A stretch of DNA of 64,000 nt from Prunus persica (GCF_000346465.2 NC_034009.1:6804079-6868078); one strand, 5' to 3'; shown: positions 46,918 through 58,061, counted from the stretch's first letter. Notes: generated by a model from the letters alone, not told the origin. Made by a program: numbers and translations.

Positions 46918-48811
46918 TTACTTGGTGACAATGTCCACCAAGCTATTGAAAGCGTGGGTGGAGCTACCATTAGATTCAACCGCTTGTTGGGCAAGATTTT
47001 TAAGGGCCACGATTTTGTCTCTCATTTCCTTTCCTTCTTTATGCTTCAAAACAAGTTCCAAGGCCTTAACCATTCCAATTTTTGTAATGACCCCTCCCTC
47101 AAACTTAGTTCCAATTCCCCAAACAGCCACTGCGCTCCTCATGTTGAGCATGTTATCCGCAAAAAATGGCCTGCAAATCATAGGCACACCAGCAGCAATA
47201 CTCTCCAAAACCGAATGCCACCCAGCATGTGTCAGAAAAACCCCAACTGAGGCATGTCTCAAGACTTGCATCTGGGGAGCATATGAAACTATTTTCCCAT
47301 TTAGGTTTCCTTTGTTGTACCCTTTGGTCAAGAAATCCTCTATGTTGCCCCTAAATGACCAAATAAATGGAAACCCCGTTTCAGTCAGTGCTTGAGCTAA
47401 GGCTTCTAGCTCATGAGGTGGTGGGGTTAACGCGGTTCCAAAGGCAATATATATCACAGATGCAGGCTTGTTCTTGTCCAACCACTCCAAGCAACCACTG
47501 TCGTCTTTAGGCAATTGTGGTGATTGTGATATTAAACTCTTGGGGCCATAATTGAGTAACCTTTTGAATCTTGACTTGAGCACATTATCAATTTCAGGGG
47601 CTAAATCATCAAAAGAGTTGATGACAACAGCGGCTGCTTTAGGCAGCTTTTGTCCCATTTTGTGTAACATGGTTGCTACGGGTGAATCTAAGTCTCCAGT
47701 TACTACTCCTTCAGGTAGGTCAGGTATCTGATATCTTGAGAATCCAGGAAGGAAGTCAAGCGCCTGTTTTCCACCCCCTGAAAAAAAAAAATTAATGATA
47801 CTATATATCAATAAGAATAATGAATATTGATGGACACGGACTATATGTACAAGACAGTTTGGGATATTAAAAAGGATTGGCTCGTGGGGTTGAATTTTGG
47901 AAGCTTGTATTCAATTCATGAGGTTGGCTTCGTTCATGGCCGAAATATGAAATACACATAGAGATGAACTTTTTTATCATATTGATGAACAATCGATTGG
48001 AAAGAGGCAAATAATTCGAATAAGTTGTCTACTACTATTTGTGTATACATATGAAGGTTTTAAAATGGCGACTTGTTGAGGCGAAGAGTAAGCCTTGAGG
48101 CGTCAGGTTTAAGCTTTTTTTGCCCGACTTTGTGGGGTTTCTTTGGCCATTTTTTGGCCGGAAAGGCAAATGCAAATTTTTTTGGATCCACCACTGACTA
48201 TATATGTGCAAAACGCTAGTTAATCAAATATAAATTTCACAACATGCAATTACTAAAACGGGCATGCATCTATATACTCCTTAGTTATCCACTTATTGAT
48301 ATAGATTACCAGTACTGGATATGGTTCCAACCCTTTGCCGTATGAAGTCTGTTTCTACATGAACAAGAATTGAGTGTGGTCCGCCTATCCAAACCGGCAC
48401 CCAAGGCACTTTGATCTCCTCTGCCATATCTCCAGCGAACCAAAAAAAGGCATCAGTCAGCAAACACCTGACCGTCAACCCCGTAGAAGCCTCAGCATCC
48501 TTCAAAGCCCTCATAAAATTACCGGGGGCTGCCTTAAGAAACGGCCCAATAGCTTCCTCAGGGTTGACGGAGGGCACGAAGCCCTCTGGCAACCCATCAG
48601 CTACATTGTGAGCCTTCACGTTGTGGAAGCTGGACGAGGGTTCGGAGAAGAGTGAGGTGTTGGCTTTAGAAGTGGTGAAGAAGGAGAAGAGCACGTGTGG
48701 AGCTGCTGGAGCTAGTTTAAGAACAAGGTCGAGAAGACTGCCTGGGTGGCTCGTAAAGGGGAAAGCCAAAACGGCAACATGGTGAGTTTGGTGTTTGGGG
48801 TTTCCTGCCAT
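46918..48811 (-). CDS. UGT-C: UGT78-type glycosyltransferase with altered PSPG box
   Basis: Exon 1 is 48811-48310 and exon 2 is 47777-46918, with a 532-nt GT/AG intron at the family position. Together they give 1362 nt, or 453 residues. The frame is intact from MAGNPKHQTHHVAVLAFPF to SLVDIVTK. The catalytic His (HHVAVLAF) and Asp (LLTDAFFWF) segments are kept. The PSPG box (about residues 333-376) is unusual: SYAPQ instead of SWAPQ, THAGWHSVLES instead of THCGWNS, and a final FFADN where Gln or His is normal. The lost Asn and Trp normally hold the UDP-sugar. The protein may be inactive or use another donor. It is a close paralogue of UGT-D. Confidence 0.85.
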
Positions 48812-48873
48812 AGTTGTTAGATGGTCTTGATTTTGTGCCAGCTCTAGCTGTAGAGATTGTGCTCTGGTATGCT

Positions 48874-48884
48874 CTATTTATATA
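48874..48884 (-). promoter_or_regulatory. TATA box of UGT-C
   Basis: Minus strand TATATAAATAG lies about 65 bp upstream of the UGT-C start codon, inside a leader that is recognisable also at UGT-B and in the two upstream relics. Confidence 0.6.
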
Positions 48885-49109
48885 GGAGGAAAAGGGCAGC
48901 TGGCTAGGTCGTAAAAGAAAAGCAGATGGAGATACTTTGTTATCTAGCCAATTTCCAAATCTAACATTTGATTTTTTTTTTGGTTCCTCAATTAACTCAA
49001 AGTACACATGATTTTGATAGGGGGTTTACACAAATACTTATTGGGTGTATGTAAGTTTCAAACATTTACCCACATTGGTGGAACTAAAAAAGCTCAACCA
49101 ACTTAAGGA

Positions 49110-50165
49110 GAGTGTATTCAATTGAGATTTTAATGGATTGTTTTTAAGCTTAAAAGTACAACGGTATTCAATTAGGATTTTTAAGTAATCAACAAAAGTC
49201 TAGTGGTATTCAATTAGGATTTTTAAATAATCAATACAAGTCCGGTGTTATTCAGTTAGGACTTTTAAAAGATAAAAAAAAAAGTATCGTGGTATTCAAA
49301 AACTTATTGATTTTAATGTATTTTATTGAATGGTGTATTGTGTGAGACTTTTGAGTGTGTGATATAAATATCAATAAACATAACAAATCCCACCCTCCTA
49401 TGCCTGATTCTCATATATGCTCTCATACTTTTTTTGTTCCAACTATTTTTTCATGATTTCTACTGTATCAAATAAAACCTTTCATAAGAGAGACGATAAA
49501 GACACATTAACAAGAGAGAAGATATTGCCTCTTATGGAGGTAATGGGCATTTTTCAATGGCTCTTCTTTCCTTGTAGACAAGCTTCTTTGGAGCAAAATA
49601 ATCTTTTCGGTACTTTTTTTAGAATCTCCTACTCTTTGGGGATGAAAATATCAAAAGCATAGATGTTAAGAAGTCATTAGATAACATTAATTTTTCAAAA
49701 TCTGAACTCATGAACTATTTCAAAATCTAAACCGATGAAACAAATAGTTGTCAAAGTGATTGTTCAACAACAACTAGTGTAAATGCATAACTACTTGGGT
49801 GACACTCTAGCCCACTTCACATATTCATGATGATTTTCTATCTACATTCTTGATTCAGCTCTGACTTGCTCTCATGCCACAATCATGATATGTCCTTGTA
49901 CATAGTGTAATGGTATATGCCTTCAAGTTATGTATTTATTTGAATGATGCTGGGTGATAGAGTTCAAGCTTGTATAGAAATAATATAAGTAAAATCCTGT
50001 AATTGTAATATATTAAAATCATAAGTAAAATCCTAAGTGAATTAAAATCATAAGTAAAATCATGTATTTGCAATCTATTAAAATCATATAATTACAAATC
50101 CGGCTGAAATCCATTACATTAAAATCATGTAATTAAAATATATTAAAATCTCAATTGAATACACT
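49110..50165. mobile_element. ~1.05-kb TIR element
   Basis: The left end GAGTGTATTCAATTGAGATT (TTAAT) is the exact reverse complement of the right end (ATTAAAATCTCAATTGAATA, CACT). Internal direct repeats of TTCAATTAGGATTTTTAA occur near the left end and AAAATCATAAGTAAAATC near the right. No transposase. A target duplication was not found. Superfamily unclear (Mutator-like or other). Confidence 0.7.
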
Positions 50166-50318
50166 AAATATACATATGGCTACATTCGAGTTTATAGCTT
50201 ATTAACTTCAGGCATATCCGAATCCCAACCAGCATGTGTCACACAAACCTTAATTGAGGTTTGTCCTATGACTTGCCCTTCGGGAGCAGAAAAACTTGTA
50301 TGCAACGGGGATATTTAT
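50166..50318 (-). pseudogene. UGT-E relic, PSPG part
   Basis: Plus strand 50219-50300 (CCCAACCAGCATGTGTCACA then GACTTGCCC) matches the exon 2 stretch of UGT-C/D that encodes the PSPG core (VFVTHAGW and upstream). It is interrupted at 50319 by the Cassandra element. It is part of the locus entered at 50215-52085. Confidence 0.65.
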
Positions 50319-50409
50319 GTCACACCCCGGATCAGCTCCGCCGTAGCATGATATTGTCCGCTTTGGGCCCCCCATGTCTTCACAGTTTTGTTTCTGGGAA
50401 CTTACGAGC

Positions 50410-50474
50410 ACTTCCCAATAGGTCACCCATCTTGGGATTGCTCTAGCCCAAACTCGCTTAACTTCAAAGTTCTC
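50410..50474 (-). repeat. 5S-rRNA-like domain in the Cassandra 3' LTR
   Basis: Minus strand AAGTTAAGCGAGTTTGGGCT, then AGAGCAATCCCAAGATGGGT and GACC. This follows the internal promoter region of 5S rRNA (GTTAAGCG..TTGGGC..GATGGGTGACC). It is a retroelement-borne copy, not a 5S gene. Confidence 0.8.
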
Positions 50475-50750
50475 ATGACTCCGAAGCCAATGAGTTCCCA
50501 AATGGCCTCGTGCTAGATGGAGGTGGGCATGCATATATAAGGCACATCACCCTCTCTCCGTTGGTCGATGTGGGATGTTACAGTCCACCTCCCCTTATGT
50601 GCTCGACATCCTCGTCGGCACACTCGCACCATATGGCAGAGTGGCTCTAATACCATTATGTCACACTCCGGATCGGCTCCGCTGTAGCACGATATTGTTC
50701 ACTTTGGGCCCCCCCATGCTCTCACGGTTTTGTTTTTGGGAACTCATGAG

Positions 50751-50815
50751 CACTTCCTTGTGGGTCACCCATTCTGGAATTGCTTTAGCCCAAACTCGCT
50801 TAACTTCGGAGTTCC
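50751..50815 (-). repeat. 5S-rRNA-like domain in the Cassandra 5' LTR
   Basis: Same domain as in the 3' LTR: GAAGTTAAGCGAGTTTGGGC, then AATTCCAGAATGGGTGACCC. It is slightly more diverged. Confidence 0.75.
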
Positions 50816-51741
50816 CATGACTCCGAAGCCAGTGAGCTCCCAAAAGGCCTGTGCTAGATGGAGATGGGCATGCGTATATAAGGCACATCACCCTCTCTCC
50901 ATTGGTCGATGTGAGATGTTAGAGATAGCATTGTTGTGCAATCCTCGACCAATTACAGACAGCCATATAAAAGTGTTATCACGTGTGGCATACTATGATT
51001 GGCCAGGAATAACAAAATAGTGTTATTTCAATTTTATATAAGTGTTTCTCCTCAAAGAGGCCAGAAAATTACTCTTCCATTAGGCTACTTTTGTCGTATC
51101 CTCTCGGCAATACATTCTCTATTGTTCCTCAATGATGACCAAATAAATGGGACACTCCCGTTCTTAATTTTGTTATAAAGATAATTCTAGTTTTTATACA
51201 TTATAATTTTACTATAGTTTTAAAATGATGTTCTTTTTAGATGAGACATTAACAAAAATACTTTTTAGATGAATTCATTTATCGACATAAATTAAACACT
51301 TAGCTGTTACCTTTGTTCAGGCACGCGCGTATCACATCTATTGACGTTTTAGTGGCTTATTTGCTATCCCCATTATAGGTAAATTTTTTGCATGAGGAGG
51401 GAAAGGTCTAGGAAAACACATGAGGTGGTGATGTTTTAATTTTTTTTAATTTTAATTATTATTATTATTATTATTTGCTTTTGAGATAGTTGCTATTTCA
51501 ACTTACTAAATAGGTTTAATTGGCATTTAAATTTGGTCTAGCCTAGTGCAAAATGACTTTAACTTGCACACCATTAATCTCAGGTTCAAACTCCATGATA
51601 CTTTAGTTAAGTGTGTGTGAGGAACCCATTTCCCCTTTAATGACTATAATTTGTTTTTTGTTTTTTTAAAAGAAAAAAAAAACATAGCTATACAAGGTTA
51701 GTTTTGACATTTCGAATTTTTAAAAAATATTGATGTCCGTA

Positions 51742-52192
51742 TAAAACTAACTCTCATCTACAAAAGGGTAATGTGTAAGGATTTTGAAACCTTTAAAAGG
51801 TGTTTGTGTAATTCTCACGAACATGAATGGGTTATTTGAAAACAGAAAAAACATTCTCAGAGGAATAGCCTACCGAACTTGTGTCTCCAAAATTAATGCT
51901 TGAATAACTTCCCAAGACAATGTGTCTCCAAAATTAATGCTTGAATAAATGCTAGTAACTCATGATCAGGCGGTTGTGTTTGCCGCACTTCCCAAGACAA
52001 TGTGTGCCGCCCATTCAAGCTTATGCTTGTCCGCCATTCTAACCGACCAGTCATCTTTAAGGAATGATGGTGACGTGTTGTTGTTAAAACCAACTCTCAT
52101 CTACAAAAAGGTAATGTGTAAGGATTTTGAAACCTTTAGAAGGTGTTTGTGTAATTCTCAGAACATGAATGGGTTATTTGAAAACAGAAAAA
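51742..52192 (+). repeat. ~345-bp-spaced duplication within UGT-E
   Basis: About 105 bp at 51742-51850 (CTCATCTACAAAAGGGTAAT to GGGTTATTTGAAAACAG) recurs at 52086-52192. A shorter repeat (GTGTCTCCAAAATTAATGCT) lies at about 51880 and 51923. The 51160-51740 stretch before it is AT-rich and includes a SINE-like B box (CTCAGGTTCAAACTCC) near 51580. Confidence 0.8.
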
Positions 52193-52349
52193 AAAACCAC
52201 ACATCACAGAAAGCAACAAACGAGTAATCAAGGATGCAGGCTTTGCCACCAAAATCAAAGATGACGTGCCCCTAAATAATCTCTAATTGTAACACGTCTA
52301 CTAAATATATTTAAATTATTATTCTTTTTTATTGATATAAAATAAGATC

Positions 52350-52690
52350 TTGGATGGTCTTCATTTTGTGCTGTAGAGATACTTGATTCTCTATTTATAT
52401 GAAAAATAGATCTGGAGGCAGACGAGTAGGTGCTGCTGAGTGTGCTCTATTTATATTTTTGGTGGTTGAAATAATAAGTGAAGCGGCAATGACAGGGCTG
52501 AGAGGTACTTGGTTGTCAAACGAACAACGAGTGAGAATTTATTGTTGATGAATCTGTTCTGCGGTATTTGGGACGATCTGAAAGCAGACAAGGAAATTAA
52601 GTATGATGGTATCGCATGGTCCACGCCCCAGTACCAGCACAATTCCATTATTACAAAGGTGAAAAAGCTTGGCTCCTTCAAGGAAGTTGA
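52350..52690 (-). other. UGT upstream relic, uninterrupted copy
   Basis: Paralogue of 44805-46645 without the 1.5-kb LTR element: GGCTGAGAG-GTAC-TTGGTTGTCA is continuous at about 52496-52518. On the minus strand it keeps a TATA-like region (ATAAATAGAGCACACTC). No exon is attached. Confidence 0.7.
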
Positions 52691-52694
52691 GGTT

Positions 52695-52805
52695 TCACTC
52701 AAAATTAATTGACAATGGGAGAAGTAGTCCAATTCCTTATAAACACAGAAGTTTCACCCCAAAATTAATTGACAATGGGGGAAGTAGTCAAATTCCTTAT
52801 AAACT
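52695..52805 (+). repeat. ~55-bp tandem duplication
   Basis: AAAATTAATTGACAATGGG, then GAAGTAGTC-AATTCCTTATAAAC, occurs twice in a row. From 52810 to about 53340 the DNA is AT-rich spacer with no gene. Confidence 0.8.
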
Positions 52806-53339
52806 CAAACTTTTCTGCCAAATAGGATTACAAATTTTTTTTTAAAATATTTATTTATTTATTTATTTTGTATTTTATGATGTAGATCAATTATTATTAT
52901 TTTTAAAATTATCTAGTTGTTCTTATTATACCCCTGAAGTATAAATCGTGGTAAAATTAATTTATTAGACAATAATTACGAGATATACAATAATTATGTG
53001 GATATATTAATTATTATTATTATTATATACTCTTGTAGATATATTTTTCTATGGTGTAGGTATATTGTTCGATTGCCTACTTGTTAGGTTATGTTTAGCT
53101 AAAGCTTTTAGCTTCCCCATGACAACTTTGTAATTGCACATGTAATTTATCAAGCTCTAGGTTAATTAGACTACGATAGTCTAGTTTCAGATGATTACTG
53201 TGGCTGAGATAAACAATGGCACGATGCAATCAAGATCTTCAAGATAAGCCGGGAGTATGAACAGTTATCTAATCGTACCTCGGTTTCAGCCGAGGTTCAG
53301 GACCAACGACAAGGTTAGAACCAAACTAAATAAGACAAT

Positions 53340-55428
53340 ATAAGTAAAATTTGGTCTGCGGCTACACCTACGTAAAACCCTAGGCTACCTACGTATCCCT
53401 TGTGAGGAATCAAACGACACGTAGTTCTTCCAACAAAAATTCCGGTTCCAATAACATACAATCCATTACAGCAATACAAAATAGTAAATTCTAGAATTAT
53501 TCATTTCCCTTTTTCCTTAAATCACAACACACCAGACATTATTCTTTTAAGCATCAATCTTTCCTCGATATAGTAAAATAATCCTTTTTTCTTCTCCCTG
53601 TTCTTTTACCACACGCCGGAATTCTCCAATGCCACATGTGATAATTCGTAACAAATCACAAGGTCTCACACGCCGGAATATTCCACCGCTAAATGTGAGA
53701 CCTCATAATCACATAATCTTCCCATACGCCGGAAATTCTAACGCCATGTGTGAGACTAAATAATTATACATTCTTCCCATACGCCGGAAATTCCAACGCC
53801 GCGTATGGGAAGTGTCTCATAAGCCGGAAATTCCAACGTCACGTGTGAGACCTAATAATCACATAATTTTCCCATACGCCAGAAATTCCAACACCACATA
53901 TGGGAAGTGTCTCATACGCCGGAAATTCCAACGCTACGTGTGAGACTAAATAATTATACATTCTTCCCATACGCCGGAAATTCCAATGCACGTATAGGAA
54001 GTGTGTACTTTTACATAATGTAATCATATAACTTCCCACACTAAACCGTAATATTAAATTCCCGATTTTCCCCAAAAATCCATCCAAGACATAATCACAA
54101 ATAACTTGACCTTTTATATAACTCACATAACGGTCAAGACTTGTCAATAAGGTCATTTTAATCCTCCTAGAAGGGTGAAACTACCTCGGAAGACTCACGG
54201 TCAACCAAGGGTCAAACTACCCAAACATGGTCAAACGGGCCCACGGGGCCCACACCCCTCAAATTCTAATCCGAAAGTTCCTATGGGTTCTACAAGGTTT
54301 AGGATACACATGCTGCAAATTTGGTCCAGATCGAACGGTTGGATCACCCCCGATCACACGATCGGACAGTTATTGCAAAACACAAACTTCAAGTTATTAA
54401 ATCGGAACATCCGGGGCTTCGATCCACGATACGTGAATTCCTACACGATCATAGGAGTGCCTAGATCAACATATAGTAAATGGAGTCAATCCAAGGGTTT
54501 GGACATGTCGAACCTGAATAACGCCTAATATGTGATAACTGATTGACGATCAAACGATAACCAAATTGGAATCCGGAAGTACCTACGTGCTCGTGAGAAC
54601 CAGGGGATCATTTTAGGACCTAATGCTGGTCCATTTCCAGGCCCACGCACCGGCAGCGCGTGGGTACCTTGAGAAATTCTGGCAGCCAGAAAAACTCCAA
54701 ACCGCCAGCCAAGCTTCCTATCCTAGGTGTAAAATTCCATTTGGAGTCACTTTTGTTCTTGGACATACCCCGAAAAATGGCGGAAGTGGCCGGAATTTCA
54801 AATTGAAAACCGGCCAAACTTTGGATTGTGGTTTGATCTACCTAGGCTAGAAATCATTCCAATCCTACCCAACCATCAGCTAGAGCTCGAAGAGTAGATA
54901 AAAATTCATACCTTGTTTGCCAGAAATGGTGGCCAGAAACTGCCGGAGTGACGTGGCGAATTATAGAAAGAAAACCAGTCAGTTTTCTTCAATTTCTGGC
55001 AAAATACACGGCCGACGGGGTCCAGGATGCGGCGGGTTGAGGTGCTGGCGGTCCAATTGGTACCGGTCCCATGGCCGGTTGCTACCGGAGGCTGTGGTCA
55101 CGATTTACAGTTGGGGGAGGGGGTGCTGCGCGAGGGAGAGAGGGAAATGAGGGTTTTCAGATTTTTTATTAAACCCTTTTCGTAAAAATTACGGTTATGT
55201 CACTGAAGGTATTTTGATCGTATCTTTTTCGTTACAACTCTGATTCGAGTCCACTACGTGTCTACAAACTCTTCTCGATATGCCCTACGCAACGGTCTCA
55301 TTAGAATTCCCAAATTCCTTCCTAGTCAAAAAGTCAACTTTAACCCTAATAAAATCTTCACGGGGTATTTTTGTGTTTTCCTTGAATAAATTTATAATTA
55401 AAAATTAATTTAGGATCGGATTGTTACA
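53340..55428 (-). repeat. LTR family L, copy 2 (inverted)
   Basis: On the minus strand it starts TGTAACAATCCGATCC at 55428. It then shows the CGTAGTGGACTCGAATC region, leader, donor (AACAAG|GTATGA, GT at 54911-54910), GTGACTCCAAATGG, CCTAGGATAGG and the hairpin array. It ends near the CCTACGTAGGTAGCC region at about 53340. The other end is unclear and appears truncated. The base order matches copies 1 and 3. No coding capacity. Confidence 0.75.
53611..54001 (-). repeat. hairpin array in LTR copy 2
   Basis: Alternating stems GTCTCACA/TGTGAGAC (53663-53701) and CCCATACG/CGTATGGG (53776-53809) repeat about four times around the loop CCGGAAATTCCAACG. Stem bases vary in pairs (for example CCCATA/TATGGG near 53871-53903). 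Confidence 0.8.
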
Positions 55429-56619
55429 ATTGAGGGGGACTGTGGTGGGGTGGAAGAGGGTTTGCTCATTTTGATGGGTTTGAGCCTGGTGGTGCTGAGC
55501 TTGAGCTTGGTGATGCAGGGAAAAGTGCAGAGGTGGAAGCTGTTGAGTTAAGGTGGGTGGTTGTGGTGATAAATTTGGGTAAGTGGGGATGGGGATAAGG
55601 TGGCTGTTTTTTGGGTAGTGTCAATTGTTTTTTTTTCTTTAAATAGCTTATTTATCTAATAAATATTTAACAAGAATTTCCCAATTTGCCCTTAATTTTG
55701 ACAGAAAATCTAACAGAATTGATGGAGTGACCAATGATGCAACACGATATCTAATTGAAGGATGATCATAACAATTTTTGAGGTTGAGGGACGAAAAGTA
55801 AAGTAGGGCCTTATTTGAGGGACCATTGCTACAATTTTGCCTACCTTTTAATTATTAATTCAAGCAAATTCTCCTTACTTTCATTCAAAGCATACTTCAA
55901 ACCTTCAACCTCTGTCAATCAAAACACGTGGGATCCTCTGTAAAGTATTATTAAAAATTAAAAAATTTAAAAAAAATAACTCTCAATGTTCATCGTCTCT
56001 CCACTGAACTAAAATAATAACGGAGCCAGAATTAAAAAGAAGACAAAGAGCAAACTGAGCAAATGGAACAGAAAGCTTGTGCCCTTGGGTTCAGAAATTG
56101 AGGAGAAATTTGATGGAATTGGATTGGACCCAGTTGGGAATTTTGAAACTTTATTGGAATTTTGATTTGAATTTGGTCGGGATGAGGGAGAGAAGAGAGG
56201 GGTTGGGGTTTGACAGGGATGAAGGAGAATAGGTGTTTTTTATCATCTAAGTCCTTAAAAGTCATTTCACAAATGGATAAATTTGTTTTTAAATTTTGAA
56301 GATAAGATGGGTGAGGAAATAGGACAGGTGAGTGAAAATAGCATCACTCAAATATTATCAAGGAAGGAATTCAAAATTTGAATTCTAAAATTCAATTATA
56401 AGGAAATAATGCATTAAATTTATCTGTTCAATGTGTTTTTCTTATTGATCTCAAATGGTAAAATCGACACAACAACAAAAGTAATAAATGTCAAATGACC
56501 TACAACTAAAACTAAAAACACGTGGACTAAACTCAATTACAACTAATCGTTTTGGACCTAGATCTAAGAAGCCTTCAATTTTATTCTAATTGATCTCCAA
56601 GCTTTCTACTTGATTTATA
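55429..56619. other. spacer 3' of UGT-D
   Basis: 55440-55620 is G-rich (GGTGGTGCTGAGCTTGAGC) without a clear gene. About 55690-55840 has the words TTGAGGGAC/GAGGGACCATT, as in decayed repeats. A 77-codon minus-strand frame at 56032-56265 is unremarkable and is not called. The rest is AT-rich. Confidence 0.4.
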
Positions 56620-57479
56620 TTACTTGGTGACAATGTCCACCAAGCTATTGAAAGCTTGGCTGGAGCTACCATTAGATTCAACCGCTTGTAGAGCAAGATT
56701 TTTAAGGGCCCCGATTTTGTCTCTCATTTCCTTTCCTTCTTTATGCTTCAAAACAAGTTCCAAGGCCTTCACCATTCCAATTTTTGTAATGACCCCTCGC
56801 TCAAACTCAGTTCCAATTCCCCAAACAGCCACTATGGTCCTCATGTTGAGCGTGTGGTCGCCAAAAAATGGCCTGCAAATCATAGGCACCCCACCTGAAA
56901 TACTCTCCATAACCGAATTCCACCCAGCATGTGTCACAAAAACCCCAACTGAGGCATGTCCTAAGACCTGCACTTGGGGAGCCCATGAAACTATTTTCCC
57001 GTTTAGGCTACTTTTGTTGCACCCTTTGGGCAAGAAATCCTCTATGTTGCCCCTAAATGACCAAATAAATGGAAACCCAGTTTCAATCAATGCTTGAGCT
57101 AGGGCTTCTAGCTCATGAGGTGGTGGGGTTGCCGCGCTTCCAAAGGCAATATATACCACAGATGCGGGCTTGCTCTTGTCCAGCCACTCTATGCAACCAC
57201 TTTCGTCTTCAGGTGAATGTGGTGATCTTGATATTAGGCTCAGCGGTCCATAGTTGAGCAACTTCTGTAACCTTGACTTTAGCGCATTCTCAATTTCAGG
57301 GTCTACGTCATCGAAAGAGTTAACCGCAACAACAGTTGCTTTGAGCAGTTTTTGTCCCATTTTGTGCAGCAGGGTTGCTATGGGTGAATCTAAGTTCCCT
57401 GTTACTACTCCATCCGGTAAGTCACATATCTGAAATCTTGAAAATGCGGGAAGGAAGTCAAGCGCCTGTTTTCCACCTC
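56620..57479 (-). CDS. UGT-D exon 2: UGT78-type glycosyltransferase, galactose-type PSPG box
   Basis: The 860-nt exon starts at 57479 after a good acceptor and is open to the stop at 56620. It is the same length as UGT-C exon 2 and very similar to it. It reads KQALDFLPAFSRFQICDLP, VYIAFGSAATPPPHELEAL, and a PSPG box. The box opens SWAPQVQVLGHASVGVF, contains THAGWNSVMES and ends FFGDH. A final His is the signature of galactosyl- rather than glucosyltransferases in this family. The usual Cys of HCGW is Ala, as in UGT-C. No exon 1 lies between 57480 and 64000. The gene is either partial here, with a long intron reaching beyond the window, or an exon-2 orphan. Confidence 0.8.
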
Positions 57480-58010
57480 CTGAAAAAAAAAGGGAAAAAA
57501 AAAAAAGAGAGAGGCAATGGTTAGAGGAATTAAAGTCCTTCATGAGCCAGAAGAAGCTGCAAGTTGAGAAAAATTTAAATGAATTATGGGGGCCCTTTTG
57601 GGTTGAAATGAATTATGGGGGTCTTTTTTTTTTTTTTTTTTTCTTCTTTCATTAGAACTAGCCTCTCCGCGCCTGTGATAGGCCATTTTTAAAAAAAATT
57701 TAAATTTATTTTAGAATTAGAAAAGATAATGAGTAGTTGTGTTCCATACAAATAGGATTCATTATCTGATTTTTTTTTTAATTTAATATGAAAAAGTGTG
57801 AATTTACTATATTATCTTCATTTAATTAATAATTTCAATTCTTAATGTTTGCATTAACCAAGGGCATTTTCTGATATTTTGAATGTTTTACCATTATTTG
57901 CCTTTTGCTTTATATATATAGATGAAGAGACCTTTTTGGGTTTTACCTACAGTTCCGGTCCAAATTTGGGGGCCTTATATTGGGCTGCAGCCTGCTCAGT
58001 AGGTGCGCAC

Positions 58011-58061
<51 letters not shown>

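Larger units (their letters stand above)
50319..50923 (-). mobile_element. Cassandra TRIM retrotransposon
   Basis: Reading on the minus strand, the 5' LTR is about 50923-50659. The primer site TGGTATTAGAGCC directly follows. The interior is only ~75 bp and includes the purine tract AAGGGGAGGTGG. The 3' LTR is 50582-50319, starting TGTAACATCCCACATCG and ending GGGTGTGACA. Each LTR carries a 5S-rRNA-like domain. Terminal-repeat size (264 bp), lack of coding and the 5S domain identify Cassandra. The outer end of the 5' LTR is slightly degraded and no target duplication is obvious. Confidence 0.85.
50215..52085 (-). pseudogene. UGT-E: shattered UGT78-type exon 2
   Basis: Three exon 2 pieces occur in the correct order for one minus-strand gene. 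52085-51935 corresponds to WLDK to PPHELxA (plus strand GCTTATGCTTGTCCGCCATT, ACTCATGATCAGG). 51155-51065 corresponds to FIWSFRGNI to LPKGY. 50300-50219 corresponds to the PSPG core. Between them are the Cassandra insertion (50319-50923) and a segment with a tandem duplication. Stops and indels are everywhere. No exon 1 remains, but a UGT-like upstream relic follows at 52350. It shows that the cluster once had at least five members. Confidence 0.65.

Noticed and set aside
50410..50815. Possible 5S rRNA genes
   Set aside because: The 5S-like stretches lie at the same place in two LTRs and lack a full 120-bp gene, so they are Cassandra domains.
50319..50923. Target-site duplication for Cassandra
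   Set aside because: The flanks (TTTAT on the left, GATAG on the right) do not match, and the outer LTR end is degraded.
56032..56265. 77-codon minus-strand frame
   Set aside because: Composition is Pro/Phe/Gln-rich without any motif, and there is no promoter or neighbour support. It is probably chance.
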